Assembly: GCA_000769715.1 (NCBI GenBank)
Contig: JROS01000104.1
Span: 1 to 34,766 of the forward strand
DNA length: 34,766 bases
Origin: Desulfobulbus sp. Tol-SR
Lineage (GTDB): Bacteria > Desulfobacterota > Desulfobulbia > Desulfobulbales > Desulfocapsaceae
Reading direction: 5' to 3'
The notes under the pieces were generated by a model. The model searched no databases and was not told where the DNA came from. It saw only the letters and a list, made by a program, of their open reading frames with translations. The position numbers were made by a program, and so were the translations under genes. Positions 1 through 7,927 of this stretch are shown in pieces (positions within the stretch are counted from its first letter, which is position 1; every line of letters starts with the position of its first letter).

Positions 1-174
1 GCAGTGGAACAACCACGGCAGGGTAAACAGCCGGCAGGGCAGCAAACGGGTAAATCTCCCGGCAAAAAACAGCAGCAAAGGGAACTGACCGAGGAAGAAT
101 TAGAACAAATCAGACTGCAGAAAGCGTTGGAGCAAGAAGGGAATAAGGCACAGGGAAGACCCGGTAAGCACTGA
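1..174 (+). CDS. 3' end of a hydrophilic Gln/Lys/Glu-rich protein (partial)
   Basis: Frame 1 is open from the first base to a TGA at 172-174, giving 57 residues without a start codon, so the gene begins outside the window. The visible part is low-complexity and charged: a Gln/Gly/Lys-rich stretch, then a short acidic helix-like segment (TEEELEQIRLQKALEQEG), then a basic end. There is no recognisable domain. It could be the disordered tail of a larger protein. The composition is coding-like, but the function cannot be told. Confidence 0.5.
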   Translation, partial: AVEQPRQGKQPAGQQTGKSPGKKQQQRELTEEELEQIRLQKALEQEGNKAQGRPGKH

Positions 175-1094
175 AAAATCAGAACGCGTGAATCATCGAG
201 ATGGAAACGGACCGGCGCTGTCCGTGCGGCTGAATTGAAACAGCCGGACTGCTTCCCGGTCAAAAAGAGGGAAGGCTCTCTGCTGAACCGTCGTCGAAAA
301 TATCGGCACTGGTGGAAGGGGGCCTTTCCTTTTTGAATATCTTTCCGATCGCGCAGTGTCGAAGTCGCTGTGTTCGCCAAGGCACATCCCAACTATTTGT
401 AGTGAAGCCGGAAGAATGGTTTGCTCTTGCCGCACTTCCCTTTACCGCACATCCTTTAGTACCTGCTACATAGGTGTCCTGAAAACATAAACAACCGTTC
501 GGCACAAGAACTGCAACTCTCTCTGTAATTGAATATCAAAAACCTTCTCTGCCTAACTCAAAAAAGAAGCATAGCGCAGCCGTTAAACCACTGCTTCATC
601 CGGCATCACCTCGTACAACCAGGCTCTCATTGCCTGTGAACCGATAACGGCCAGGATATCCGATGTAGAGGTCATATATGGCCACTGGTCGGATATGACC
701 CTGTATGCCATGTCGATCCTGACGGAAAAGGATTCGCCAGCATCAGATATATCCCATAACAACAATGCCATACCTTGTAGTGCGCTGGAGATGACAGCAC
801 GGCACGGAGATTGCTTTATACAGCGTAGGGAAGGATGATGCTCTCTTTGCTGTCCAACCCTTCGTTACTGCCACACCGTACGCCGTATGCGTTCAATTCT
901 CTCCATGCTGAAAAGGAACTTCAGTGATGGTGCTGATACGTGACCCGGTTCATCAGATGAACGGTGTCTAACCATTCCGCTGTCACTTCTGAAGGTGAAG
1001 AGAGTGCTATCGTGACAACGATCGTCACAGGAACTCCAATGAGAGAGCAACCTTGTGGAGTACAGATTATCACCACTATTATGAGAGGTTAGTC
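175..1094. other. 920-bp stretch with no convincing gene
   Basis: No open frame here has a good start, a ribosome site and family-like content together. A small GC-rich stem at about 314-329 (GGAAGG pairing with CCTTTCC through one bulge) is followed by five T residues and could end transcription of the upstream gene. A short stem CGGCTG/CAGCCG lies at 227-246. A minus-strand frame of 62 codons at 583-771 was considered and left out. The last ~100 bases presumably carry the promoter of the BON lipoprotein gene, but no clear -35/-10 pair was picked out. Confidence 0.4.
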
Positions 1095-1406
1095 ATGAAC
1101 AGACCAAAGATTTTTTCAGCTTTTCTGTCAATCATCCTGTTGACCATTTTCCTGGGCTGTGCCGCCACGCAGAAACAGGAGGGGACTGGAGAGTATGTCG
1201 ACGATACGGTCATCACCGCCAAGGTCAAAGCTGCAATCATGGGTGACAATTCCCTGAAAGTGACTGAGATCAATGTCGAAACATTCAAGGGGGTGGTGCA
1301 GTTAAGCGGCTTCGTCAGTTCCCAGTCCGATATCAACAAGGCTACCGAACTTGCCCGGGGGATCAATGGGGTGAAATCGGTCAAGAATGACATGCGACTC
1401 AAGTGA
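1095..1406 (+). CDS. BON-domain lipoprotein (OsmY-like)
   Basis: The protein has 103 residues counted from the ATG at 1095, which sits behind GAGAGG; the frame also opens upstream at 1053 without a better ribosome site. Residues 1-20 form a signal peptide ending in FLGC, a slightly atypical lipobox, so a lipid-anchored periplasmic or envelope protein is expected. Residues ~30-103 make a single BON domain: DDTVITAKVKAAI helix, VTEINVETFKGVVQLSGFV strands, then ATELARGINGVKSVKNDM. BON domains bind phospholipid or envelope surfaces and are typical of osmotic-shock proteins such as OsmY. It heads a run of very small stress-type genes. The domain call is firm; the exact role is inference. Confidence 0.9.
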   Translation: MNRPKIFSAFLSIILLTIFLGCAATQKQEGTGEYVDDTVITAKVKAAIMGDNSLKVTEINVETFKGVVQLSGFVSSQSDINKATELARGINGVKSVKNDMRLK

Positions 1407-1413
1407 TGGCGCT

Positions 1414-1444
1414 TCGCTCCGGGACCCTGCACTCCCCGGAGCGA
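1414..1444 (+). terminator. Hairpin after BON lipoprotein gene
   Basis: A perfect 10-bp stem (TCGCTCCGGG with CCCGGAGCGA, 11-nt loop) begins 8 nt after the stop codon. There is no T-run behind it, so it may slow transcription or protect the 3' end rather than be a strong intrinsic terminator. Confidence 0.4.
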
Positions 1445-1592
1445 GGGCTGCAATCGGACGCCGAAACAACGGCCATGAAAAAGTCCCATATCTTGCTTCG
1501 GTCCGCATCCCCACCGGTCGCTGGTCGCTCATACCTTCCACGAATAAGCGGAGAGGGACGAGCGGCTGACCTATCGCAAAAGGAGAACTCCA

Positions 1593-1739
1593 ATGCTTGA
1601 AACACTTGCAGTCATACTGGTTATCCTCTGGGTTTTAGGGCTCGTTTCCTCCTACACCATGGGAGGGCTTATTCATCTTCTCCTGGTTATCGCTATCGTG
1701 GTGATCCTGGTGCGCGTCATTCAAGGCCGACGTGTTTAG
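1593..1739 (+). CDS. lmo0937-family small membrane protein
   Basis: A 48-residue protein starts at ATG 1593 behind AAAGGAGAA. It consists of two hydrophobic helices (residues ~3-19 and ~27-43) joined by the short SYTMGG turn, and ends in a basic tail (RVIQGRRV). Length, the MLETLAVILVILWVLGLVSS-type first helix and the GGLIHLLLVIAIVVILVRVI second helix match the lmo0937/DUF5670 family, tiny inner-membrane proteins of unknown function often found near CsbD and BON genes. Located 186 nt after the BON lipoprotein gene on the same strand. Confidence 0.85.
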   Translation: MLETLAVILVILWVLGLVSSYTMGGLIHLLLVIAIVVILVRVIQGRRV

Positions 1740-1865
1740 GACATTATGGGCGGCGGATTCGAGCGCCAGGATTGCCTGGGTTCCCGTGCCATCAATGATG
1801 GCCGGAAATCCCGGAATTGAGTCGATGAAGGTCTTCCCGGAGTTCGATTCAGCAAAGGAGATGGG

Positions 1866-2087
1866 ATGAACGCAATCAAGATGGGGGCAATGGTACTGGT
1901 GGTGTCCGGCTTCCTCGGTTTGCTGTATGGCGGTTTCGACTACACCAGGCAGACCCGGGAGGCAAAACTGGGACCGATTGAGCTGTCCGTCCAGGAAAAG
2001 CAAACGGTCAAGGTGCCGGTCTGGGCCAGTGCGGGGGCAATAGTGATCGGCGGCGGGCTGCTGATCGCTGCCACCAGGAAGAGTTAG
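1866..2087 (+). CDS. Small two-helix membrane protein, unknown function
   Basis: The protein has 73 residues, with AGGAGATGGG just before the ATG. One hydrophobic helix lies at residues ~5-22 (MGAMVLVVSGFLGLLYGGFD). A polar, probably periplasmic, segment includes TRQTREAKLGPIELSVQEKQ, and a second helix (~53-68, ASAGAIVIGGGLLIA) ends in TRKS. The layout is that of conserved hypothetical membrane proteins common in delta-proteobacterial genomes; no family name is assigned. Its place between the lmo0937-type and coiled-coil genes suggests membership of the same stress cluster. Confidence 0.75.
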   Translation: MNAIKMGAMVLVVSGFLGLLYGGFDYTRQTREAKLGPIELSVQEKQTVKVPVWASAGAIVIGGGLLIAATRKS

Positions 2088-2232
2088 CCGCGATTCATCC
2101 CGGCTCGCATTGTCGACACTGGCTGTTGCCGATTCGAAGGTGGAGGTTTTGCCTCTCCTGAAATGCATTGTGCCGTTTATCTCTGCAGGCAGGCCGAATT
2201 TTCCGGATTGATGAGCACAGGAGACACCCCGT

Positions 2233-2523
2233 ATGAGCGAGAAAGATGAATTCACCGAGAAGATTGATGCCGAACTGGAATTGGTACAGGCCAGATTAGA
2301 CGCGTTGAAGGCTCGGGAAAGGAAGCTTGCAGCCGATGCACAACGCGAACATGCCAGGCAGATTGAGGCCTTGCAGAAGATGGCCGACGCGACCAAGGCC
2401 AAACTCAAGGAACTGGCTGAGGCAGATGACGACGGGTGGCATCTGCTCAAGGACGGCGTGGAAAACATCTGGGGCGAGTTGCAGTCTACCCTGCAGAATA
2501 CAGTCACTACGTTTAAGGAGTGA
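2233..2523 (+). CDS. sll1863-type coiled-coil stress protein
   Basis: The 96-residue protein has no signal peptide. Residues ~5-66 are a continuous amphipathic helix with heptad-like spacing (DAELELVQARLDALKARERKL and onward), rich in Ala, Lys, Glu and Leu. A short C-terminal segment (WHLLKDGVENIWGELQSTL) follows. This is the pattern of the sll1863 family of stress-response proteins, small cytoplasmic coiled coils. AGGAGACACCCCGT stands before the ATG. It lies between a small membrane protein and CsbD on the same strand. Coiled coil is clear; the family name is a recognition from pattern. Confidence 0.75.
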   Translation: MSEKDEFTEKIDAELELVQARLDALKARERKLAADAQREHARQIEALQKMADATKAKLKELAEADDDGWHLLKDGVENIWGELQSTLQNTVTTFKE

Positions 2524-2629
2524 TCACACCTGAATTGTTGTCCCCGACGCGGCGGCGCAGTCCGTTCAGTCCGGCGGTTGAGCGTTACCGGCGCAGTGCA
2601 GCAACCAACACGCCAACATGGAGGATCAA

Positions 2630-2809
2630 ATGAAATCAGGCACACAGGACAAAGTTGAAGGCAAGGTACATCAGGTGAAAGGCGCGATCAAAGAGGCAAT
2701 CGGCAAAGCGACCGATAATAAGGAACTGGAAATCGAAGGCAAGGTCGAAAATCTGGACGGGAAGGTCCAGGAGAAGGTCGGCGAGATCAAAAAGGTAGTG
2801 GAAAAGTAG
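2630..2809 (+). CDS. CsbD family stress protein
   Basis: A 59-residue protein starts at ATG 2630, placed 5-6 nt behind GGAGG; an in-frame ATG at 2618 overlaps that site and is less likely. It shows the CsbD hallmarks: Lys/Glu-rich repeats around DKVEGKVHQVKGAIKEAIGKATDN, then ELEIEGKVENLDGKVQEKVGEIKK. CsbD proteins are general-stress, intrinsically flexible small proteins (sigma-B controlled in Bacillus, YjbJ in E. coli) of unknown molecular function. It sits between the coiled-coil gene and a Lys-rich peptide gene. A divergent second copy is encoded at 6200-6379 on the other strand. Confidence 0.93.
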   Translation: MKSGTQDKVEGKVHQVKGAIKEAIGKATDNKELEIEGKVENLDGKVQEKVGEIKKVVEK

Positions 2810-2956
2810 CATCGGGACACTGCGGCCGGGGGGGGCCTGCCTCTGTGGTTTCGGCATCCCGACATGATGCAGCGAATAGCAGGCACCGGGGGTGTTTCAC
2901 AACCGCAACCGGCCGCATGAAAATCGAAGGACAATTATGGAGAAGGAGCATCAACC

Positions 2957-3076
2957 ATGGGAGACAAAGGCGGCAAGAAGGGCAAGGATAAAAGTCAGAA
3001 ACAAAGCGATAAAAAGCAAAAACAGAAAGACAAAGACAAGGTCGACAAGCAGCCGAAAAGCAAACTTTCGGCGTGA
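2957..3076 (+). CDS. Lys-rich 39-residue peptide
   Basis: The frame encodes 39 residues beginning MGDKGGKKGKDKSQ and continuing with alternating Lys, Asp and Gln to a TGA at 3074. Nearly half the residues are Lys and there is no hydrophobic core, so the peptide should be disordered and could bind nucleic acid or anionic surfaces. AGAAGGAG sits 8-9 nt before the ATG, which strongly supports translation. Similar short MGDKGGKK-type peptides occur as hypothetical proteins near CsbD/BON genes in related bacteria, from memory. It is the last of the six-gene run of tiny proteins. Confidence 0.65.
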   Translation: MGDKGGKKGKDKSQKQSDKKQKQKDKDKVDKQPKSKLSA

Positions 3077-3203
3077 CGGCGTCGTCGGCAGATGGTGATT
3101 GGCGCGTAGGTCGCGGCTGCCATTTGCGTCTCATGGAGCCCATGGATTCGCGTGCAGCAGTGCATGGACCCGATGACGGCCAAACCCATATGCAAGGAAT
3201 TTC

Positions 3204-4289
3204 ATGAACGATACCCACCCACCTTCACTCCTGACGCCGGAAGAGTGTACCAAAACCATATTCGAGCTCAGCGGAGTCGAAGTTGAACCGGCTGTCGCCG
3301 CTGACCTGTGGGCCAGGATATCGAAGCACAAGTGGCTTCTCTCGGAAAAGCTGGGCAGGGACGTCGGACTGCGGACGGCCTGCATCGATTTCCTCGAAAA
3401 CACGGAGCAGGCCCCGGAAGAGTACCTGAGCTATCAGCGGAAGACTATTCTCGATGAAATGGGAGCCCAGACCATCGGCCGCGATATGTGGGATACCATC
3501 GCCGATTCGCAACCCCCAAAGCGGCTGATCCAGCGAAGGATCATCCTGCCCCTTCTCGAGCAGAACCTGGCCAGCAAACACGGGGTTGTGCCCCCCAAGG
3601 CCATCGTTTTTTTCGGCCCCCCCGGCACCGGCAAGACCCATTTCGCCAAGGCGATAGCCGGCGTCCTGTCCTGGCGCTACATCGAGATCGTCCCCAGCAT
3701 GCTGATGACCGACGGGGTGGAGAAGATCGGCGCCAACCTGCGGGCCGTCATGGAAGAGGCACGGAATCTCGATGAAGTCGTCCTGTTCATCGATGAGTTC
3801 GATGAGATCGCCGGCAGTCGTGACACGGCCGACCGTATCGACAAGTCGATTACCAACGAGTTCCTGAAGCAGATTCCTCTCTTCAAGAGCCAGCCGAACA
3901 AGATATTGCTCGTCTGCGCCACCAATTACATCCGCGACCTCGATGCCGCCATGCTGCGTCCGGGAAGGTTCGACTGCATCATTCCGGTCGGGGGCCTGGA
4001 CAGGGAGGGGCGGGCAACCATCCTCGAACACTATCTCGCCACACTCAATACCGGCCGGATCGATCTCGATCTCCTGGTCGAGTTGACCATCGGCTTCACT
4101 CCTGCCGATATCCAGTATCTCTTCCAGCAGGTGGCCCTTGCTGCCTTCGAGCAGGAACTTGCCAGCCGCAATGATTACCTGGTGACCGCGGCCACCTTCA
4201 TTGACCTCGCACCAAAGGTTCTTCCGTCTTTAAGTGCTGAGATGATTTCAGAATTTGAAAAAGACAGCATCAATTTTTCGCGGGTATGA
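3204..4289 (+). CDS. AAA+ ATPase with DUF4032-like N-terminal motif
   Basis: The protein has 361 residues. The AAA+ core shows Walker A GPPGTGKT at residues 138-145, Walker B LFIDEFDE at 194-201, a sensor-1 Asn at 241 (CATNYIRDLD) and the RPGRFD box at 252-257 of classical (FtsH/Cdc48-like) AAA ATPases. The C-terminal small domain follows. The N-terminal part contains KHKWLLSEKLGRDVGL at 41-56, which resembles the conserved HrWylSErAGrDVG signature of DUF4032. It should be a cytoplasmic remodelling ATPase acting on an unknown partner. It starts 127 nt after the Lys-rich peptide gene and ends 46 nt before a secreted-protein gene, so co-transcription is possible. The ATPase call is firm; the DUF4032 link is inference. 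Confidence 0.88.
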   Translation: MNDTHPPSLLTPEECTKTIFELSGVEVEPAVAADLWARISKHKWLLSEKLGRDVGLRTACIDFLENTEQAPEEYLSYQRKTILDEMGAQTIGRDMWDTIADSQPPKRLIQRRIILPLLEQNLASKHGVVPPKAIVFFGPPGTGKTHFAKAIAGVLSWRYIEIVPSMLMTDGVEKIGANLRAVMEEARNLDEVVLFIDEFDEIAGSRDTADRIDKSITNEFLKQIPLFKSQPNKILLVCATNYIRDLDAAMLRPGRFDCIIPVGGLDREGRATILEHYLATLNTGRIDLDLLVELTIGFTPADIQYLFQQVALAAFEQELASRNDYLVTAATFIDLAPKVLPSLSAEMISEFEKDSINFSRV

Positions 4290-4335
4290 CACCGTGGACC
4301 CGGCACCGGCCGATCTCAGATAAGGGGGTATGTTT

Positions 4336-4701
4336 ATGAAAAATGCAATCTGCGCCGCTCTCGTTGTTGCCGGCGCCTTGCTGTTCCAGGTTCCAGCGGC
4401 CTATGCCGCCGAATGTTCCGGGTCATGGCAGGTCCTGCCGAATTATAAACCCGGAAGTGGCGGTGTCTGCGCCGCCATCGGCCTGAACACCAATCAACCG
4501 ACCTGTCGGCGCGGCCAGCGTTTCGCCACCTATTGCGACGATGCCTCCGGCGGCCGCTACCGGGTCTGCCAGAGCAATGTGCCCTGCGGACAGGAGCGGC
4601 ACAGAGATCGCCAATACAACGAGAGATACCGGGATGACCGGCAGGATTACAGAGGAGAGCGCTATCCCGACTCCGGCGATGGCAACCGGAATAACTGGTG
4701 A
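4336..4701 (+). CDS. Secreted six-cysteine protein with Arg/Tyr/Asp-rich tail
   Basis: The chosen ATG at 4336 gives 121 residues and lies 8 nt behind GGGGG; the in-frame ATG at 4330 is too close to that site. A signal peptide ends around AYAAEC. The mature part has six Cys within about 70 residues (ECSG, GVCA, PTCRR, TYCDD, RVCQS, PCGQ), suggesting disulfides in the periplasm or outside the cell. The last ~35 residues are a hydrophilic Arg/Tyr/Asp/Asn repeat-like tail. No family is recognised. Confidence 0.75.
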   Translation: MKNAICAALVVAGALLFQVPAAYAAECSGSWQVLPNYKPGSGGVCAAIGLNTNQPTCRRGQRFATYCDDASGGRYRVCQSNVPCGQERHRDRQYNERYRDDRQDYRGERYPDSGDGNRNNW

Positions 4702-4877
4702 AACCAGGCTTCCGCAAACACCCCGTCCGAAGTTTTCAGCCGGCCTGGTATAGTGCAGGACGTTGATCATTATTGCATGACGGCTCTGGTCTGGGGCTGG
4801 CAGGCATGTGGTTGTGCCCGATGACGGGCATAGAGAGAAGTCAGGATACCAACCCACCACACAAGGAGAAAAGAGAG

Positions 4878-6056
4878 ATGAAGAAACACGTATTGCTGAC
4901 AGTGGGGATATTTCTGGTCGTGGCGTGCTCGTCGTCCGCCTTTGCTGCCGTATCGCTGAAACGACTGGGGGATCACCCGTTTTATCGTCAGACCATGACC
5001 TCGGAGGCAGACCTTCGGACCATGGTTGATCAGAACGGCGCCGATCTGGAGTCCGGGTTTGTCAAGGCCGGTAACCCGGAATTGTATCCGGAGTTCAAGC
5101 GTCAGTTCCCGACGGCCAAGATTGAAACCATCCAGATTGCCCCCGGGGAACGGTTCGACTGGATGCTCTTCAAGAAAAACGGCACCGGTCCGGTCACGGC
5201 AATCAAGGATGTGACCTGGGAGGGCGAGGCAGCCTTCGATGCCTACAGGTTCTACATCGACAAGGATGGCCAGCGGTACCAGTTCATCGTTCCCGCAGTC
5301 TGCGGCAACGTCACCCTGAGCAATGTCGAGGCGATTCCGCAGCCTGACAACCAGAGCCCGGTCTGCACCATGAACCTGTCCACCACCGAGTTCAAATGCG
5401 GCCAGGTGGTCACTGTCGACGCGAGCGGTTCTACCGATGCCGATGGCACCATCGCCAGGGTGGTCTTCCGCCTGCTGGATGCCTCCGACCAGGTGGTGAG
5501 CGAGAAAATCGACACGGAAGCCCCCTATGTCCAGGAGTTTACCATCCCCTGTGAGTCTTCCCAGTATACGGTCACCGCTGTGGTGATCGACAATACCGGT
5601 GCCGAATCAAGGCCGGCCGATTGTCGGCAGACCATGCAGGTCGCGGAACGCAAGGGAGGACCGGTGGTCGATATCGGCTACGCCCATCAGTTCGATCCGG
5701 CCAACTATGTCTTCGCCCGAGTCGGCTATGAGTATCCCTTGACGGAAAAACTCTCCGTGCTGGGAATGGTCGGAGGGTTTGCCCGTTTTGAGGGCGACGA
5801 TGGCGAAGACGCTGCCTTCATTGCCGATGCCCTGCTCAATTACTACTTCAACGACAAGCTGTACATGGGTGGCGGGCTCGGTTTCTGGTCCGGAAACGAT
5901 GGCGAGATCGATCTGATTCTCAACATGGGATACCTGATTCACGAGACAGCAGCCGGCATGAAGACCTCGCTCTTTGTCGAAGGACGCTGCTATGCCGAAG
6001 AACTGATTTCCAGCGATGCGAGCCGTCTGGGCGTGGGCCTGCGCTTCCAGTTCTAA
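4878..6056 (+). CDS. Outer-membrane protein: PKD-like domain plus beta-barrel
   Basis: A 392-residue exported protein starts at ATG 4878 behind AAGGAGAAAAGAGAG. The signal peptide runs to about residue 23 (SSSAFA); VVAC at 14-17 could instead act as a lipobox. Residues ~25-155 are a unique N-terminal domain. Residues ~156-255 form an Ig/PKD-like domain with VTVDASGSTDADGTI and four Cys. Residues ~262-392 alternate in the manner of an 8-strand OmpA/OmpW-like barrel (DIGYAHQF, YVFARVGYEYPL, LYMGGGLGFW) and end with a terminal Phe (GVGLRFQF), the BAM-recognition signature. The barrel is probably an outer-membrane anchor for the periplasmic PKD part. Substrate is unknown. Confidence 0.82.
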   Translation: MKKHVLLTVGIFLVVACSSSAFAAVSLKRLGDHPFYRQTMTSEADLRTMVDQNGADLESGFVKAGNPELYPEFKRQFPTAKIETIQIAPGERFDWMLFKKNGTGPVTAIKDVTWEGEAAFDAYRFYIDKDGQRYQFIVPAVCGNVTLSNVEAIPQPDNQSPVCTMNLSTTEFKCGQVVTVDASGSTDADGTIARVVFRLLDASDQVVSEKIDTEAPYVQEFTIPCESSQYTVTAVVIDNTGAESRPADCRQTMQVAERKGGPVVDIGYAHQFDPANYVFARVGYEYPLTEKLSVLGMVGGFARFEGDDGEDAAFIADALLNYYFNDKLYMGGGLGFWSGNDGEIDLILNMGYLIHETAAGMKTSLFVEGRCYAEELISSDASRLGVGLRFQF

Positions 6057-6089
6057 GCGAGAAAAGAGTACTACGTAAAAAAACCCGGA

Positions 6090-6133
6090 AGAGACAGAGC
6101 CCATTCGGCGCATAAGAGACGGGCTCTGTCTCT
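6090..6133. terminator. Bidirectional terminator between convergent genes
   Basis: A perfect 13-bp inverted repeat (AGAGACAGAGCCC at 6090-6102, GGGCTCTGTCTCT at 6121-6133) with an 18-nt loop lies between the plus-strand barrel gene and the minus-strand CsbD-like gene. Seven A residues at 6077-6083, i.e. a T-run on the minus strand, follow a few bases beyond the stem, so it fits termination of minus-strand transcripts best. Confidence 0.6.
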
Positions 6134-6199
6134 CGGTCCGAGGCCAGCCTTGTCGGACGATACACTGTGCAATGTATCGTCCTCAGCCCATCCAGCACC

Positions 6200-6379
6200 C
6201 TATTTTTTATCAACAACCTCGGCATGACCATGTTTGCCTGCATCGGTTACATTGACATCTTCGACCGTGGCTTGGATGTCTGAACCGCTCTCCATGACTT
6301 TTTTGGCCATGGTCGCTTCGAGATTGCCCTTGACGTGGTGGACTTTGTCTTTCACTTTGCCCTTCTTTCCTGGTTTCAT
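6200..6379 (-). CDS. CsbD-like small protein
   Basis: A 59-residue frame starts at 6379 with AGAAGGAG 8 nt upstream. The first part, KKGKVKDKVHHVKGNLEATM, follows the CsbD pattern (K-x-K-D-K-V-x-x-V-K-G). The rest is divergent (EDVNVTDAGKHGHAEVVDKK) and lacks the usual second EGK repeat. It is likely a distant paralogue of the CsbD encoded at 2630-2809, equal in length. It lies downstream of the triple-BON gene on the same strand with a 99-nt gap, so the two may be one transcript. CsbD membership is an inference from the N-terminal half. Confidence 0.72.
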   Translation of the reverse strand: MKPGKKGKVKDKVHHVKGNLEATMAKKVMESGSDIQATVEDVNVTDAGKHGHAEVVDKK

Positions 6380-6478
6380 CGCCTATTCTCCTTCTGGGTT
6401 GAGGTTGAGTCAGGTAAATGGAGGATCTTCCGAGATCTGTCGGAGGACCGCCACGCAGGTGGCAACAGGTTTCTATTT

Positions 6479-7285
6479 TCATTGGTCGTGGAACACGGTT
6501 CTTTCGACGGTCATGTTGTTGAACACCATCTTGACCCCGTGAACGTCGATCACCAGTTGTGTTATCAGGTATTTTTCAGGCCAATTCCTGGCCTTGCCTT
6601 CCAGTTTGACCACGCCGTCTTTCGTTTCGACGCCGATATCGAGTGCGCTCGTCGAGTGATGATACAGCAGTGTCGTCTTGACCAGGGCAGTGATGGAGGC
6701 ATCATCGATGGCCTCTCCAACGGCCATTGGCGTCCAGGCCATAGGTTTGTGGTCTGCCTTGGGGGTGGTGGTGAGCACCGAAATTTCATTGATCACCTTT
6801 CTGACACCTTGAACGTCCCGGGCATACTTGCAGATCAATTTCTTCTGGGCCGCACTGGCGGCCGCTCCACGCAGGGTCACGGTGCTATCCCTGGCGCTGA
6901 TCTCGATCGCATCGGCATCGATGTTCTGATGAAACCACAGTATCGATTTCACCCGGGAAACGAGCCGGGCATCGGAATGCTGTTCAGGGATCTGTCCATG
7001 TTCTTTCAGTCTGATTTCAACCTGTTGGACGCCCGGCAGGCTGGCAACTGTTTCCCGGGCCAGTACTTTGTGGGATTCGTCCGTAACCGTCCCGGTCAAG
7101 GTGACGACACCATGCTCGTACAGCATATGGATGTCATCGCCTTTGAGAAAGGACTTGAAAACATAGGATTTTCTGGCAGTTGCTTCAATGTAGTCATGCG
7201 GCCTGGGTGCAGACAGAGGGCGATTGAGGGAAAACAATGCAGCCACAGATTCTATCAGATCCAGACGAAGGGTTGGTTTTCTCAT
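6479..7285 (-). CDS. Triple BON-domain protein
   Basis: A 268-residue protein starts at 7285 behind AAAGGAG. Three BON domains follow one another: residues ~34-95 (FLKGDDIHMLYEHGVVTLTGTV, LPGVQQVEIRL), ~105-170 (RVKSILWFHQNIDADAIEIS, VRKVINEISVL) and ~190-265 (DASITALVKTTLLYHHSTSA, VHGVKMVFNNMTVE). No clear signal peptide is seen, so it may be cytoplasmic, unlike the BON lipoprotein at 1095-1406. Proteins of this form are annotated as transport-associated or OsmY-like. It is probably co-transcribed with the CsbD-like gene downstream, mirroring the BON/CsbD pairing on the plus strand. Confidence 0.88.
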   Translation of the reverse strand: MRKPTLRLDLIESVAALFSLNRPLSAPRPHDYIEATARKSYVFKSFLKGDDIHMLYEHGVVTLTGTVTDESHKVLARETVASLPGVQQVEIRLKEHGQIPEQHSDARLVSRVKSILWFHQNIDADAIEISARDSTVTLRGAAASAAQKKLICKYARDVQGVRKVINEISVLTTTPKADHKPMAWTPMAVGEAIDDASITALVKTTLLYHHSTSALDIGVETKDGVVKLEGKARNWPEKYLITQLVIDVHGVKMVFNNMTVERTVFHDQ

Positions 7286-7927
7286 GGCGTAGTGCTCCTT
7301 TCTCCGAGGTCCATTTCGTCAACATTGATGGAATATCTTTTCCGGGGGCCAAAACGTACAACGCGCGATTCCTCCTCATTCTCCCTCTGACAATGAACTT
7401 CCACTGGCACTTAATGAGAATGTATCTGCAATTACTCGATAACCTTGAATCTGCAAACATTGTGCCAGCACTTCAACCTGTGGCAGAAAGTTGCCATCAT
7501 CCCGATTTGAAGGGATAAAGCATCGAGCAAAAACTCCATCGTGGCCACGAGCAGGAGGCTGAAAACGGTCACATGTCACCGGTGGCGATATATGACCCTC
7601 GCCAGCTCTCCCTCGCACCTGTCGCTGTTGCGCGCAATGCCACCCCGATTGCCAGCGGTCCGGAAAGGGTCAGATATGGTCAGAGGTTGAATGCAACCTA
7701 TTTCACAGGGGTAACGACGATGGCCAGACGAGGCTATTTGATATATTTTATTAATATAATACAGCTACATAAAATCGATAAACGACATACGGACAACCTG
7801 GCACAATAATTGGAACTCTCTGGACAGCTGAACAAGAAACGTCCATCAACGTGGCTGGTGAGCCTATCGCTCTGTTTGATCCCGTGTCCAAATTATTGCC
7901 ACAATTTTGTGGAGAGGATGAATTGCA
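7286..7927. other. Intergenic stretch between divergent genes
   Basis: About 640 bp between the minus-strand BON gene and the plus-strand Thr-rich lipoprotein gene. No credible gene was found. A very AT-rich patch at 7737-7765 contains TATAAT at 7755-7760 and could be the -10 region for the lipoprotein gene, but no matching -35 was found at the right distance. TGGCA and TGCCA at 7481-7496 form a small dyad. Confidence 0.35.

Noticed and set aside
583..771. 62-codon minus-strand frame with mildly protein-like sequence
   Set aside because: No ribosome site, no recognised family and no supporting neighbour.
6335..7390. 351-codon plus-strand frame
   Set aside because: It is the antisense shadow of the triple-BON gene, which has domain evidence and a ribosome site.
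7481..7496. Sigma-54-like TGGCAG...TTGCC
   Set aside because: The spacing between GG and GC is one base short, and no gene starts within a sensible distance.
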